From Xiphias gladius (lineage: Eukaryota > Chordata > Actinopteri > Istiophoriformes > Xiphiidae): a stretch of DNA of 64,000 nucleotides. Positions 1 to 12,300 of this stretch are shown here, in pieces (position 1 is the first letter of the stretch; the number at the start of each line of letters is the position of its first letter). The stretch lies in assembly GCF_016859285.1 (NCBI RefSeq), contig NC_053409.1, positions 26,811,976-26,875,975 on the forward strand, written 5' to 3'. A program made the translations under genes and the position numbers. The notes under the pieces were generated by a model. The model searched no databases. It was not told the origin of the DNA and worked only from the letters and a program-made list of their open reading frames with translations.

Positions 1-3000
1 CCGGCACCCGAGGAGCTCTCCATGGTGCGAGACAAGGACTTCGTGAAGAAGGTTCACCCTTTTATTTACGTTTACCTGAAGATGTAGAGACGAACCACAG
101 CTGAAGGTTTTGTTCTGCTTTAATGGTGCATAGTTTTTTATGAATGAAACATGTTGTAGTGAGAACGGGATTTCGTCCTCTGTCCTCGTGCAGGCGGTGT
201 GTAAAGACAACGGTTTCTTCAGTTTCTCGATCCCCAGCTGGTTCAGCACCACCAAACACGTCAAACCTCTCGCGCAGAGACTCTGCTCGCTGGACGGCCT
301 GCTCTGCAGTAAGACAAGCGTAACACGCCCGACCCGTCACCTGTCTGTCTCTCACCAGGGCTGTAGCTAGCAAAGAAGACACAGAGGTCAGGTCTTCAGT
401 ATTTCTCTCTGGGAATGGTTGGGATGAACGTGCATTTTACATAAAAGGCAAATACCGATATTTTTTTTTTTTTTCCAAACTTCAGAGAACTTAGATGAGC
501 CAATTTTTAGCCAAAGAAAATTAATAAAATACATAAATGTACAGTTTTAGCCGCCAGAATTTATTCCTTCGAAGAGGGTTTAAAAACTGTGAGACACCAG
601 CGTTTAAACCATCAAGAGGCTCTGGGACATAATATTCTTTTTAAAGTAATACGTTTTCGTTTGGTAAAAAACATCCGAAAATCTAATAGAGCAGTTGAAT
701 AAGTTATGAAAATGTTACAACATCAGCGTAGTCAGGAATACCGTTAATATTTTATTAGTGAAATCAGGACATCTAGAATCACATACAGACGGGGGACAAA
801 TTAAAGGACAAAGCTGAAAAATGAGCAGAGGAACAGGGGGGTCACTGAACGGTTGGATGAGCCCGAGGATGATGGGAATCACGTGCTGTGGCCGTCACAG
901 TCACCAGATCTCAACCCAGTTGAACACCCGTGGGAGGTTCTGGACCCACGTGTTCCAGAGACCTGTCGCCGGTTCTGGCGGCTCGTGGCGGCCCGACGCC
1001 TGACTGAGACACTTTATCTCAGTTGTCCCTTTCGTTTGTGGCCCGTCTGTCGGTCTGCTGTACATGAGACAGACATAAGATGACATTACTTTGAATGACT
1101 ACTGTCTGATCATATTGTTGCTGTCCAGTGAAAACTGACAAAATCTTTCAGATAAACCGGAAGGTTAATTGTTCGTCACAGTAACTGAAGCAAATGTGTG
1201 TGTGTGTGTGTGTGTTTTGAGGTAAAACCTGCTACAACTCGGTCAACATCGGTTTCCTCATTGACGGTTCGTCCAGCGTCGGTGAGGGCAACTTCCAACT
1301 GGTCCTGGACTTCCTGGCGGGAATTGCCAGGAGCTTCGACATCTCAGATGTGGGAGCTCACATTGGTCAGCTTCACGAGATGGAAAGTCAATTGACTGAT
1401 TCATCGACGAGCTGATCGGCTCACTGACCGTGTGTTGTTGGTGCAGGTGCGGTGCAGTTCACCTACGAGCAGAGACTGGAGTTTGGCCTGTTGGATCACT
1501 CCAACAAAGACGTGGCCATCAATGCCCTAAAGAGGATCTCCTACATGAGTGGAGGGACGGCCACCGGAGGAGCCATCAGCTACACCACCCAGAACCTGTT
1601 CAGGTAACACGGCACCGGAGAGGTCATCCGCTGGAAGAGTTTTGTATTCTACTACTCTACCAAAAAAAGCTTAGAGTCAAAAGGCACATCTGGGGATACT
1701 CTGAATTTGTCTGCTGTACTTCCTCCTGTGTGTCTGAGAAAAACTACAGTGAGCAGCTGTTTTAGGAAATTCATGAGTTTGCTTTTAAAGATTTACATCT
1801 TCAGTAGGAACCAACGGACTTGGAGCCGAGGGCCACAGACAGAAGAGCGAAGTCGGAAAGTGTTTTGAGACGAACCAACAAATCACGTTGTTGCTTTTGG
1901 GTTTTTCGAGGGATTATTAACACTTGAAATAACAACTAACATGTAAATGCACAACACAACACAAAATGTCGTCCGCAAAAATGAAGAAATTCGGGAGGCT
2001 CTCAGTTGATGAGTCTTTGGTTTCAAGTTGTGTCAGGTGCTTGGAGCTCAGTATACCCTGCGTGTTAGTCTAGTTTTAAATTGACATTGTATATTTGTGA
2101 GCCGTTTTAAAAGATTTACATCTAGATCCATGACAAAGACCCTGGCTTCTGGATCCACCCAAAGTGGTGCACCCTCTGGCTTCATGGACCGCGGTGTAGC
2201 TTTAAAACGAAACTCTATATTTGTGGGGCTTTTTTTAAAGATTTAAAGACGGATTAACACATTGTTGGTTTGGATCTGTACATGGGGTTTGTTGACAATG
2301 AGAGAAAAACGTAGACTAGCCAGACTGATGCTTTAAGGCAGCAGTCGCTAACCTTTTTGGCTTTTGTCCCCTTAAAATACAGCAGTGTAAACTTTTTGCA
2401 CTTCACGGGTTTCGTATCTCTACGATTTTATGTCCACTTACCCAAACAGTGATTTTTTTTTCTTCTCAGATTGATTGATTATGTAAAATTATTCAGTAAT
2501 TTACAAGAAAAATCAAGCAAAAACAGAATTTCGTGTTACATTAATGTATCCTGACTCTTTCCAAATCACGTTAATTTGATAACAGAAGGATAAAATGCCT
2601 GAACCCAATATTTCCAAAGAGCAGTGCATTCACGGGACATATTGGATTTAAATGTTGGCATCATTCTGGAGAGATGCTAAAGATGCTGTGAAGCGCAGGT
2701 CCGGTCCTGGATAACAGATATAGAGTCAATTTTTGATTTTTTCCAAGGTTTGTGCAGGGAAAAATACGCGATCGAATTGCTGAGGTTGCAGTTGGGGCCA
2801 GCTATCTCTCCGCAGGATGTCCTCTGTGTCTGGCGGAGGAAAGCACCGGAATTATACGTTACCCTCAATTTGTCATTTTTCCCCAGCAGGCGGACAGGAC
2901 CGGGCCGCAACTTTCTCATCGTGGTGACAGATGGTCAATCGTATGACGACGTGAGAGGCCCGGCGCTGGCTGCACAGAAACAAGGTGTGTGTGCTAAAAC

Positions 3001-3251
3001 AACAGCAGGTTGCGTTCAATTCTTTTTTAAGCCACATTTGGTTCACGTCACCTGTTTATCCTGTCCACCAATCACCAGGCATCACCATCTACTCCGTGGG
3101 CGTGGCCTGGGCCCCCATTGACGACCTCAGAGCAATGGCGTCAGAGCCGAAGGACAGCCACACCTTCTTCGCCAAAGAGTTCACCGGCCTGGCTGACTTC
3201 ATCCCTCTGCTGGTCCGAGGCATCTGCCGAGACTTCACTGAGAACAACTAA
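1..3251 (+). CDS. coch: Cochlin, C-terminal part (six exons, 5' end outside window)
   Basis: Cochlin is a secreted extracellular-matrix protein of the inner ear (LCCL domain plus two von Willebrand A domains). Coding exons: 1-51, 194-308, 1222-1365, 1447-1603, 2890-2984, 3079-3251 (TAA 3249-3251). They join in continuous phase to 244 codons, against about 550 residues for the whole human protein, so the signal peptide, LCCL and most of vWA1 lie upstream. Visible landmarks are the end of vWA1 ([13 protein letters not shown]), the inter-domain Cys segment ([18 protein letters not shown]), and vWA2 with a MIDAS-type DGSSSVG, SGGTATG and [10 protein letters not shown], ending [10 protein letters not shown]. 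The donor at 52 (GTTCAC) is weak but the junction matches family sequence. The acceptor before 2890 could shift 3 nt to 2887 in a CAGCAG context. Neighbour STRN3 downstream matches human 14q12, which supports orthology. Identity is nearly certain; the edge truncation is a window effect. Confidence 0.96.
309..1221 (+). other. COCH intron
   Basis: Intron between the exons ending at 308 and starting at 1222. AT-rich, with a poly-T run near 461-474 and a (TG)n tract at 1197-1214 just before the acceptor. It carries one recognisable transposase relic, listed separately. Confidence 0.8.
840..990 (+). mobile_element. Tc1/mariner transposase C-terminal relic
   Basis: Plus-strand translation from about 853 reads [19 protein letters not shown], the catalytic-triad block (SPDLNPIEHxW) of Tc1-like DDE transposases. 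No intact reading frame or inverted termini are visible, so this is a short degenerate fragment in the cochlin intron. Its boundaries are approximate. Confidence 0.75.
1604..2889 (+). other. COCH intron
   Basis: Intron of 1286 nt. I see no coding similarity, RNA gene or clear transposon in it. Short open frames around 2677-2919 are not supported as genes. Confidence 0.7.
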
Positions 3252-3289
3252 GAACGCGCTCACACACGTTTGTACTTCTGTGTTTGTGA

Positions 3290-3635
3290 TGACAACCTTG
3301 ACTCTAACCTCAACCAAACGTCCTCAGTCTTCCTTTGTCCTCACAAAGATATAAGCACACTTTTGAGGTCCCTACTAACATGTATTGCCTAGCTCATGAG
3401 CCCGTAAACCCAAAAAACCGTAACTCTCAAAATGTCCTTGCTTTGCCTATAGAACAACGGGTCCTCACAAACATAGGAGCGCATGTTTGTACCTGTATAC
3501 TTGTGAGGTCCTTCACTGACATACACTGCCGAGCACCTAAACCTGAAATCAAATCTTAACGCGTTGGAGAAGTGGGAACCAAACAAACGTCCCCATTATC
3601 CAAAATGTCCTCGCAAAGATAGAAGTACAAGAGCC
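3290..3635. repeat. Dispersed repeat with recurring TCCTCACAAA modules
   Basis: The phrase GTCCTCACAAA(G)ATA recurs about every 130-150 nt (near 3338, 3462, 3608), interspersed with GAGGTCC...ACTAACAT-like text. A related reverse-strand module (TTGTGAGGACATTTTGCCTGGTCCTCA) occurs at 61386-61415 and another degenerate one near 36540-36600. It looks like a common teleost dispersed repeat; I cannot name the family. Confidence 0.5.
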
Positions 3636-3665
3636 CACACACACACACACACACCCACACACACA
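3634..3665. repeat. (CA)n microsatellite
   Basis: Imperfect CA dinucleotide run, interrupted once by CCC. Confidence 0.9.
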
Positions 3666-3786
3666 CTGTATATATGCCGTACACATATACCCATTAATAC
3701 TGATACGAACGTATGAAAACACATGTACATAAAAGACATCTTATAAATCAGATTTTTTTCTTCTATTTAATGGAGACGTTGGAAAA

Positions 3787-3810
3787 TCATCATCATCATC
3801 ATCATCATCA
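3787..3810. repeat. (ATC)n microsatellite
   Basis: About eight perfect ATC/TCA trinucleotide units. Confidence 0.9.
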
Positions 3811-4771
3811 GTAGAAACCAAAATCATTCACTTTTCACTCTACAGTCCAAATTCAAGAGCGTCAAGATTATTAACGCCTTTATAGAAGACCCTCATTGCC
3901 CCGGAGTGCAACGGTAGCAATCCAGGCTGTAAGAAAATCAGTAATATCACGTAAACTAAATCAAACTCATCCATTTTAAAACAGGCCAACTCAAATGTTC
4001 CCTTTAAACAGATCTTAGCTACGAAACGAAACCCTGCTGAATCCGTCGATTAACTGCAGATTAGAGAGGAAAAAAAAAAAAAAAATCCCAAATAGGGATG
4101 TCATGTGTCCCAATTACGAAATAAATGAACCGTGAGATAGTTTACTCATAACCATAAGGCACTTCCTTAAACTTTAATTATGAACAAACCAGCCCATAAT
4201 TAGAGATCCGCTTCCTGTTGTTATGAAATCTATATTTCATTTTTTCAAGAAGAAAACTCTGTAATCACGAGATCCATGTCTCGTGATTCTGATGGAGCGT
4301 TCTAGTTATTGTGACATCTTTATGTCATGATTATGAGATCTGTGTATTGTCATTAGGAATATGGACCTCACATACGTAACAATAAATCTATTTCAAGATC
4401 ATATTTACAGTAATGAGATCGTTAGCTTGTAAATTACAGTATAATCACAGGATCTGTACATGATTTAAAGTCATTATTATGAGGAAAAAGTCTCCAGTTA
4501 CTTTTTTCCCTTTGGAAAATGTCATTTATTAAAAAAAAGACAAATAAAAAAAAATTGTAATTGATTTCTTTAATCCAAGAATTTGTAATGTATTCTTATG
4601 ATCCACATGAATTTTATACATTGGCGAATCCTCTGGTTTGGGTCTTGATCCATGTTTATCTGTCCTTCTTATCTGATTCCGGAGAAGACATAGAACAAGA
4701 TGGTTTTCTTAAAATGTTTAACTGATCCTTTATTTTTCTAATTTTTGGTTTTTTTTTGTAAAAAGACCGAG

Positions 4772-4775
<4 letters not shown>

Positions 4776-4806
<31 letters not shown>
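4776..4806 (+). repeat. Oligo(A) tract
   Basis: Uninterrupted run of about 31 A. Could be the tail of a degraded retroposed sequence, but nothing upstream is recognisable. Confidence 0.85.
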
Positions 4807-4809
<3 letters not shown>

Positions 4810-7179
4810 TCAACCTCAAACTGTCTATTCTTGACCTTGGGAACATTTGTGTGTGATAAAACTCGAGGTTCACTTTCCGGCCTTTTTCAGCAAATGGACC
4901 TCGCTCAGGTGTTACTGCGTGATGTAATGCACATCGGTCATGTGACGACGGGTGTTCGTGACTGTGAGGTACATTTGAGAAAAAAAAATGGAGTCAGTAA
5001 AACTTGAGTTTAGATGATGTTATAACAGAAGAATCTGTTATTATCATGGCAAGAAAGTTCAGCCAAATAAAAATACATCGACAGTTCTTAAATCACCACT
5101 TTGTATTTCATTTTTTCATATTTTTATCATTAAAACACAGGATGAAATGACTTGTTAACAGAAGTATATTTCCACCTCTGGGCCAAGATTTAAGTTCCAT
5201 CCTTGTTAATGTTGTAATTATCCTGATGTACATTTGCCAAACCTGTAGATTTCTGTATTTTTTTTCTTTAACTGTAACCTAGAGTCTTTTTTTACGAGGA
5301 CGGGGCCACAGCATGGAGCCGGCAGGAAACCAGACTCTGATGTTAAAATACGCTCCTAAATCTTCACGGTGTGTTTATTTCACGAGCAGATTCGGAGGAA
5401 ACCGGTTTCACCAGGACAAAATGCCTTTGTTTCTATGTGATCAATGCACAGATGGGAATCAGCTTTTTTTTTTCTTGTTTAGACCTGAATAAAATGTACC
5501 AAATCTGTCCTTCACACTGTTAAATATCTTTTATTTTCCACACCAGAATGAATCAAGAGAAAAGATTGTAAAATATTTTGGATTTCTACAGAGCTCTGTA
5601 TGTCTCATGGAGGAAAAAAATAATAATAAATCAGAATTGCTTCAATTTTTCTCTTCAAATTAATTACTTGTGTCCACAAATTGATAAAACAGTCTTAAAC
5701 AGTTTTGTTAACATATTTTTAAGGGTTGCAGATGAAAACACAATGCTGTTTAATTGGCATAATCTTAAGTATATCTACATATCTCCGTCCAAAATCAAAA
5801 CAAACTGCATCAAATGGTTTGTTCAGCACTTTTCTTGACATAGTTAAAAAGTGCTTTTGTTAAAAAAAAAATACAATAAATAGTAAAACCAGAATAAAGA
5901 GGTCAAAAAAAATAATACTGTATAAAATTATAGTAGTCGGTTAAATGCCGCTGTGAAAAGCTGATATCTAAATCAGTGAATTACAGATTTAGATTAGACG
6001 AGTTCACAATCTGACAAACTAACAGTCGTGTCAAGTTAGTGCAGCCGTAGGAACTGAAGTTTCACGTTGTTGTTTCCACTCGGCTCGGTTACGGAGGAGC
6101 AACAGCCGCCAGATCTGATCCTAGTGAGCCACTTGGACCTGGTGCAGGTCGTTTTAGATGTGGGCCAGAGACCGTGCGTCGGAAAAATGGCGTCTTACCC
6201 TTCGACGTCGCTTAAAATTTCACGTTGTGCTCATTTGACTGCGCGGTTTATTAATCAATGCGGTTAATTAGGGTTCTTTCCCCCCCCACGACACAAACCA
6301 GCTTTCAGAGACTTCAGTCGATCACGGTTCTCATTTTGGGAAAGAGCTAAATTATCCATCGAGTCTCTGCCCGGGGATTTTCCTGCGGTCTGAATGGATT
6401 TCCTGATGGATAAGCTGGATGATGATGAACAGCAATGGAGAGAATATAGAATATGTAGTTAAAGGGGCTGAATTGCCTCTACGGTTCTTCAGATCTGTGA
6501 TGTTTTGCAGTGAGAGTCTGGCTGTCGGCCGGTCACAAGAGACACACACACACACACACACACACACAAATCCCATTTCTGGCCTCAGTGGAAGTGAAAC
6601 CTCTGGAGGGTTTCGGATGGGAAATGACGACTCTGTCCCTTTTCTGTATTTATTACCGTTTCTCTCGTGTTTCCCAATAAAGAACAGTCATTTTTGCGGC
6701 TTGTCCACTGACGTCTCCGCGTTAATCAAGCTCCCGTCGCCATCTTGTGTCCAAACTGCAGATGACGGGAACCGAACAAGAAGCGGCCGCAGTCGGAGGA
6801 CAGGAGTCTGTAGTGTGTTCCCGCCGGAAAAACCCCAAAAAGACGAAATAGACTGTGCTTGTAGTAAAAATGCATAACTGTGGACTAAAATACTACATTT
6901 TAGAGTGTGACATCGGGTAGGGAGGAACAGACAAGAACACTGTTGTGAGATGCTGGGGAAAAACATTTTTACTGTTTATTTACGAGGATGTTAAATCTTG
7001 ATCAGGAAACAATGTCCCGGGGCCGACGGTTATTCCGTGATGGTGCTAAAGCCGCACGGTGCTTCAGACATGAGGACTGTTACTGACTAACATGGCGTTT
7101 TTACAGTCTGGTGTCACTGCTTTTACTTCAGTAAATGATGTGGGTTCTTCATCCGCCACCGAGTTCAGGCTTTTTTTTT

Positions 7180-7560
7180 TTCCTGACGAATCTGCTGGAA
7201 CATTCGCGGTCGGATGACTTCGTTCGTTCGTTCCTTCTTCTTCGTGTCTTTCCGCTGATGCAGAGGAACGTTAACGCAGCCGGTGTCGTGAGTCCCGGAC
7301 CGGGTCTTCCGTGTGCCTGTTGCCATGGAGACCGAACGCAAACACACCTGCCCGTTGCCGCGGCGCCGCGCAGCTCGGACGGTTCCGGAGGTAGGTTTCT
7401 CCTCGCGGTTCGCACAGGTCGGACGGAGAAAACCGCTCGTCTAACGTCCGGTGTACGGCGCGTCCACCTCACGACCAGCGACCGGTAACGTTTCGGTGCG
7501 GAAGGGGCTCGTGTAGCTCAGTGCGGGCTAAATTAACGGGAGGACGGAGCCTAACGACCG
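7180..7560 (+). promoter_or_regulatory. CpG-rich block, probable CCDC65 promoter and 5' non-coding exon
   Basis: In contrast to its AT-rich surroundings this block is dense in CpG (for example GCGGCGCCGCGC near 7360). It contains an X-box-like motif (7319-7332) and a consensus splice donor GGAG|GTAGGT after 7390. An acceptor ACACAG at 9291-9296 lies just upstream of the CCDC65 start codon, so a non-coding first exon ending at 7390 spliced to 9297 is plausible. The sequence shows the composition and motifs; the promoter and exon are inference. Confidence 0.55.
7319..7332 (+). promoter_or_regulatory. RFX X-box-like motif
   Basis: GTTGCCATGGAGAC has one perfect RFX half-site (GTTGCC), the AT spacer and a degenerate second half-site (GGAGAC against RGYAAC). 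X-boxes in promoters of motile-cilia genes bind RFX factors. The next gene downstream, CCDC65/DRC2, encodes an axonemal protein, so position and target fit. Confidence 0.55.
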
Positions 7561-7722
7561 GGAACCGCGTTCCCCTCACGACGGTGGTACTCGAGTACTC
7601 GGACCCTTCACTTGAGTAAAAGATCCAGGAAAACCGCGTAAAAACACTTCAATACAAGTACAAGCGTAGCATCTAAAATCCTACACAAGCACAAGGGCGG
7701 GAGAACTATCAGGTAAATCAGC

Positions 7723-8027
7723 GGTGGAAAGTAACTAAGTACATATACTCGAGTACTGAGCATTAGTAATTTTGAGTAATATTGTACTTTTTACTTTACT
7801 ACTTTTATCTGAAAAACTTTTACTGTGGTACTGGAACTAGAGGAAGTACTTTAACTGTGATACTGGAACTACAGGAAGTACTTTTACTGTGATACTTTAA
7901 CTACAGGAAGTACTTTTACTGTGGTACTGTTGAAGCTGATAATACTTTTTTTTTTTTTAAACATAGGCTCCTGAACACAGCCCTTTCACTTGAGTATTTG
8001 TAGAGTGTTGTATTGGTACTTTCCACC
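7723..8027. repeat. Short inverted-terminus element with internal tandem units
   Basis: Begins GGTGGAAAGTA and ends TACTTTCCACC, an 11-bp perfect inverted terminus. Inside, a unit of roughly 35-40 nt of the form ACTGTGATACTGGAACTACAGGAAGTACTTTT is repeated about three to four times (7820-7930). This resembles a widespread teleost MITE/SINE-like family with AAGTACT-rich text; degenerate pieces occur near 24960-25030, 42000-42060, 42810-42880, 47160-47280 and 52040-52130. No coding capacity. Confidence 0.7.
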
Positions 8028-8778
8028 AAGTAAACAACGTAATGCTTCTGATTCCGCTAAGCTAAATGTACATAAAGTGTTAAAAGTAAGAGAACATCGG
8101 CCCCTGATTCCCAACCTGAGCCCAGCCGAGGGTCAGGTCCCTCCAGGGGGACACCAGAGAAACATGGGGGCTCCCGCAATGATGAATGGGTTCAGAGCAG
8201 AGACAAAACTAAGTTCTGAGACATACATTTTTTAGACTTTTCAGAGTTTTGCCTCCTTGGGTCTGAGAACTCTTGTTTAAATGCAAACGTCTGAGAAGTT
8301 TAGTGGAGAAACGTCTCTCTGGTGGAACTGATCACAACTTAATGACCAATAAATTGTGACAAGGAGCCTCAACAACGCAGCAACAGGTTTTGGCGTTTTC
8401 GGATTGTTGCAGGTTAATTTTCCATCAGTGAACTAATCAGTTAATCACCTAATCGTTTCAGCTCTGGTTCGTGTCATCTTTATACGGACCTTCAGAGACA
8501 GAGGTAGAAACCAAATGCAGTAAAGACATGTCCACATTGAAAGTGGCTTCAGGACGTTTTCAGTCACCTTCACTTTTTACACTGTTATAGATTTAACTTC
8601 AAATGGATTAAATTGACCTTTTTAGTGATTAATTCATGACGAAGATACAAAAACATGTTTATGTGTAAGGAGAACAAAAAAAGCAACACCTCTAATGGTC
8701 ATAATGTTTGCACTCTTAAAGTGAGTTCAGGTTTTGGGTCTGATGAGCACTGTGAACTGTGGGAGCTTACACACACAG

Positions 8779-8822
<44 letters not shown>
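8779..8822. repeat. (TG)n microsatellite
   Basis: Uninterrupted run of about 21 TG units, preceded by a short CA run. Confidence 0.95.
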
Positions 8823-8825
<3 letters not shown>

Positions 8826-9349
8826 AGAATCATGTCCGAACAGTTGAATTTCCCACAGGTGGACTCCAGTCACGTTCTAGAGACATCACCAGGATACTCA
8901 AAGCAAACAGGAAGCACCTGAGCTGAATTTAGAGCGCCGCAGCAAAGAGTCTGAAAACCTCTGTTAATGCGAGATCATTATTTGGTTACTGTTTGTGAAA
9001 GTAATTGTCAAGAGAGTAGATTTAATCCATTTAAATCAACACTATACGTAATATATCGTAAGTTTCTGAATACCTTCTGGGGCCACTGTATTACAGCACA
9101 TGGTCACTTACTGCAATCAGTTTTTTTATCCTGAAGGAAACTAGTGTCACTAATGTAGGAGAACAAGTAAAGTGAGGCCTCTCCGTGCACTTACATCCGC
9201 CCCCTGAGCCCATTTAAAAAAAAACCCTGGTAAAAAGACTCAACTTTAATTCTACACCCCTGAAATTTAACAGCTACGTTCTGATTTTAAACACAGCGTC
9301 GTGTGTGTCGCAGCCGGCGGCAGCAGCGTGACGAGGACGAGGAGGGATC

Positions 9350-12300
9350 ATGCCGAAGAAAGCCAAGAAGGGTGGAGGAGGTAAAGGTGGCGGCAAGACG
9401 GAGGAGGAGAGACTTCTGTGCCTGCAGCAGAGAGCTCAGGCCGAGGAGGAGATGGCCAAGAAGAAAGAGGAGATACTCACACTGTTCCTGAAGGTAACTT
9501 TGATCTAACGTCCGAGTCCCTAACCGGGGACGCAACAATCTAATCACACGCGTTGTGATGTTTCAAGTTGTTGGAAGAGGGAGAATATGTTGTCGTGTAC
9601 TTTACATTTCCTGAGGCCAAAACGTACATTTGAAGCCTTTAAAGAACTTTTGCTCCCAAAAATGAACTCCTATGTAAATATCTGAGTGAGTGAGTGAGTT
9701 AAAGATGGAATATTAAATCTTTGTTATGCGAATGAAAATTTTGAAATTTGGATTTATTTTGAAATACAGACGAATGAATGATTGTTAATCATCAAAATAT
9801 TAGTCAATAAACTCTAAAAAACTTTGAGAATGTTAAGTTGGTTTTATCAGCTTTTTTCTTTGTATTCATTCTGCAGCTCAGACAGTAGCACTTGTATCAT
9901 GTTTAACCAATTTCTGGTTCTGAATAGAAATTTAAAACGAGTACAGAGATGCAGAATGGCGACAGAGATGCAAAACGATCAAAAAGAGACGCAGAACGAC
10001 TATAAAGACACAAAACAGGTACAAAACGTAAAAATTACTACAAAGAAATGCAAAGAAACACACAACTACAGAGACACAAAGTGACTACAAAGAAACATAA
10101 CTACAAAGAGACGTAAAACGAGTACAGAGATGCAGAATGGCGACAGAGATGCAAAACGATCAAAAAGAGACGCAGAACGACTATAAAGAGACACAAAACA
10201 GCTACAAAACGTAAAAATTACTACAAAGAAATGCAAAGAAACACACAACTATAGAGACACAAAGTGACTACAAAGAAACATAACTACAAAGAGACGTAAA
10301 ACGAGTACAGAGATGCCGAATGGCGACAAAGATGCAAAACGATCAAAAAGAGACGCAGAACGACTATAAAGACACAAAACAGGTACAAAACGTAAAAATT
10401 ACTACAAAGAAATGCAAAGAAACACACAACTACAGAGACACAAAGTGACTACAAAGAAACATAACTACAAAGAGACGTAAAACGAGTACAGAGATGCAGA
10501 ATGGCGACAGAGATGCAAAACGATCAAAAAGAGACGCAGAACGACTATAAAGAGACACAAAACAGCTACAAAAGCGTAAAAATTACTACAAAGAAATGCA
10601 AAGAAACACACAACTATAGAGACACAAAGTGACTACAAAGAAACATAACTACAAAGAGACGAAACGAGTACAGAGATGCAGAATGGCGACAGAGATGCAA
10701 AACGATCAAAAAGAGACGAGAACGACTATAAAGAGACACAAAACAGCTACAAAAGCGTAAAAATTACTACAAAGAAATGCAAAGAAACACACAACTATAG
10801 AGACACAAAGTGACTACAAAGAAACATAACTACAAAGAGACGAAACGAGTACAGAGATGCAGAATGGCGACAGAGATGCAAAACGATCTAAAAGAAACGC
10901 AGAACGACTATAAATATTGCCAAAACAGGTACAAACGTGAAAAATTACTTACAAAGAAAATGCAAAGAAACACACAATCATAGAGACACAGAGAAGTGAC
11001 TACAAAGAAACATAACTACAAAGAGACGCTAACGAGTACAGAGATGAATGGCGACAGAGATGCAAAAACGACCAAAAAGAGACGCAGAACGACTATAAAG
11101 AGACACAAAACAGGTACAAAACGTAAAAATTACTACAAAGAAATGCAAAGAAACACACAACTACAGAGACACAAAGTGACTACAAAGAAACATAACTACA
11201 AAGAGACGTAAAACGAGTACAGAGATGCAGAATGGCGACAGAGATGCAAAACGATCAAAAAGAGACGTAAAGAAACATAACACGACTACAAAAGCAACTC
11301 AAACCGATGGACTACAAAGCAAAATTATTACAAATAATGATACGTTTGACCGAGGTCGGCAAGTCCAGGGGATGGAAAAGCGAAGGTGTCGCCAGAATCA
11401 TTAGGGATTATCCATTGCTGCCTTCTGATCCGTAATCCCTCTGGTGTGAATGCTGTGTGTTTCTCAGGAAGCAGATGAGGACACACTGTCAGCAGCAGCG
11501 AGCTGATCTGGAAGACGCAACGTTCACTGTGGAGCAGCGGCACAAAGAAGTGATGAACGAAATCCGCAGACTGTACAGTCAAAGCGTTGCGCTGTACGAG
11601 AGCGCCCATGAAGAAAGGGTACCTCACAGAACCGGTTCTCTCTAGCCTCTCCGTGTCAGACGTATTATAGGTGTCCCCATTGATCGTTTCAGTCTTGTCC
11701 CCTGTCTCTTCCTCTCCCTGCGGACAGAGGGCTACTCTGGTCCTGGAGGAGGAGGAGAGGACTCTTCAGAACCAGAAAGGTCTGCAGCTCTGCAGCAAAG
11801 AAAGAAAAGAACTGGACGGCCTGGTCGCCAGAAACCAGGGTTACATCCAAACGACAGACAAAGTCATGAAGAATGTTAAAGAGCTGCAGGTCAGTGCAGA
11901 GATGGAATATAAATCCGTCATATCTATTATAGACATGTCAGTCCAGCAGGGAATCAGTCTGATAATCTGATTTATTTAAAGCAAAGATTCAGTCCCTCGT
12001 GAATAGAAATGTTCGTCAAGAAAAATCATTGTGAGTGAATGAATGAAATGATCATGAATGTGTCATGAATATAACTATGCCCAACACACACACACACACA
12101 CACACACACGAGGAAATCCCCGTAAATTCAGACGAGCCAGGACCAGAGTGTTGCGAATACACTTCCAAACCACAGTCCAGAAATATAGAAGCAACTTCAT
12201 CATCTCTCACAATCAAATCTTTTGACCATCATTGTCCACAACAACAACGTTCATAACTCACTGATCCAAACATCAGAGAAATCAGGATAAATACTAGATA

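Larger units (their letters stand above)
3252..7180. other. Intergenic region between COCH and CCDC65
   Basis: AT-rich, no gene recognised. The first part should hold the cochlin 3' UTR; an AATAAA is present near 5488, but many AT-rich alternatives exist and I do not choose one. Contents are a dispersed repeat (3290-3635), a (CA)n tract (3634-3665), an (ATC)n tract (3787-3810), an oligo(A) tract (4776-4806) and a (CA)n tract (6541-6568). Confidence 0.6.

Noticed and set aside
6419-6877. Open frame of 152 codons between COCH and CCDC65
   Set aside because: Runs through a (CA)n microsatellite (Thr-His repeat), has no recognisable domain, no splice context and no CpG promoter of its own.
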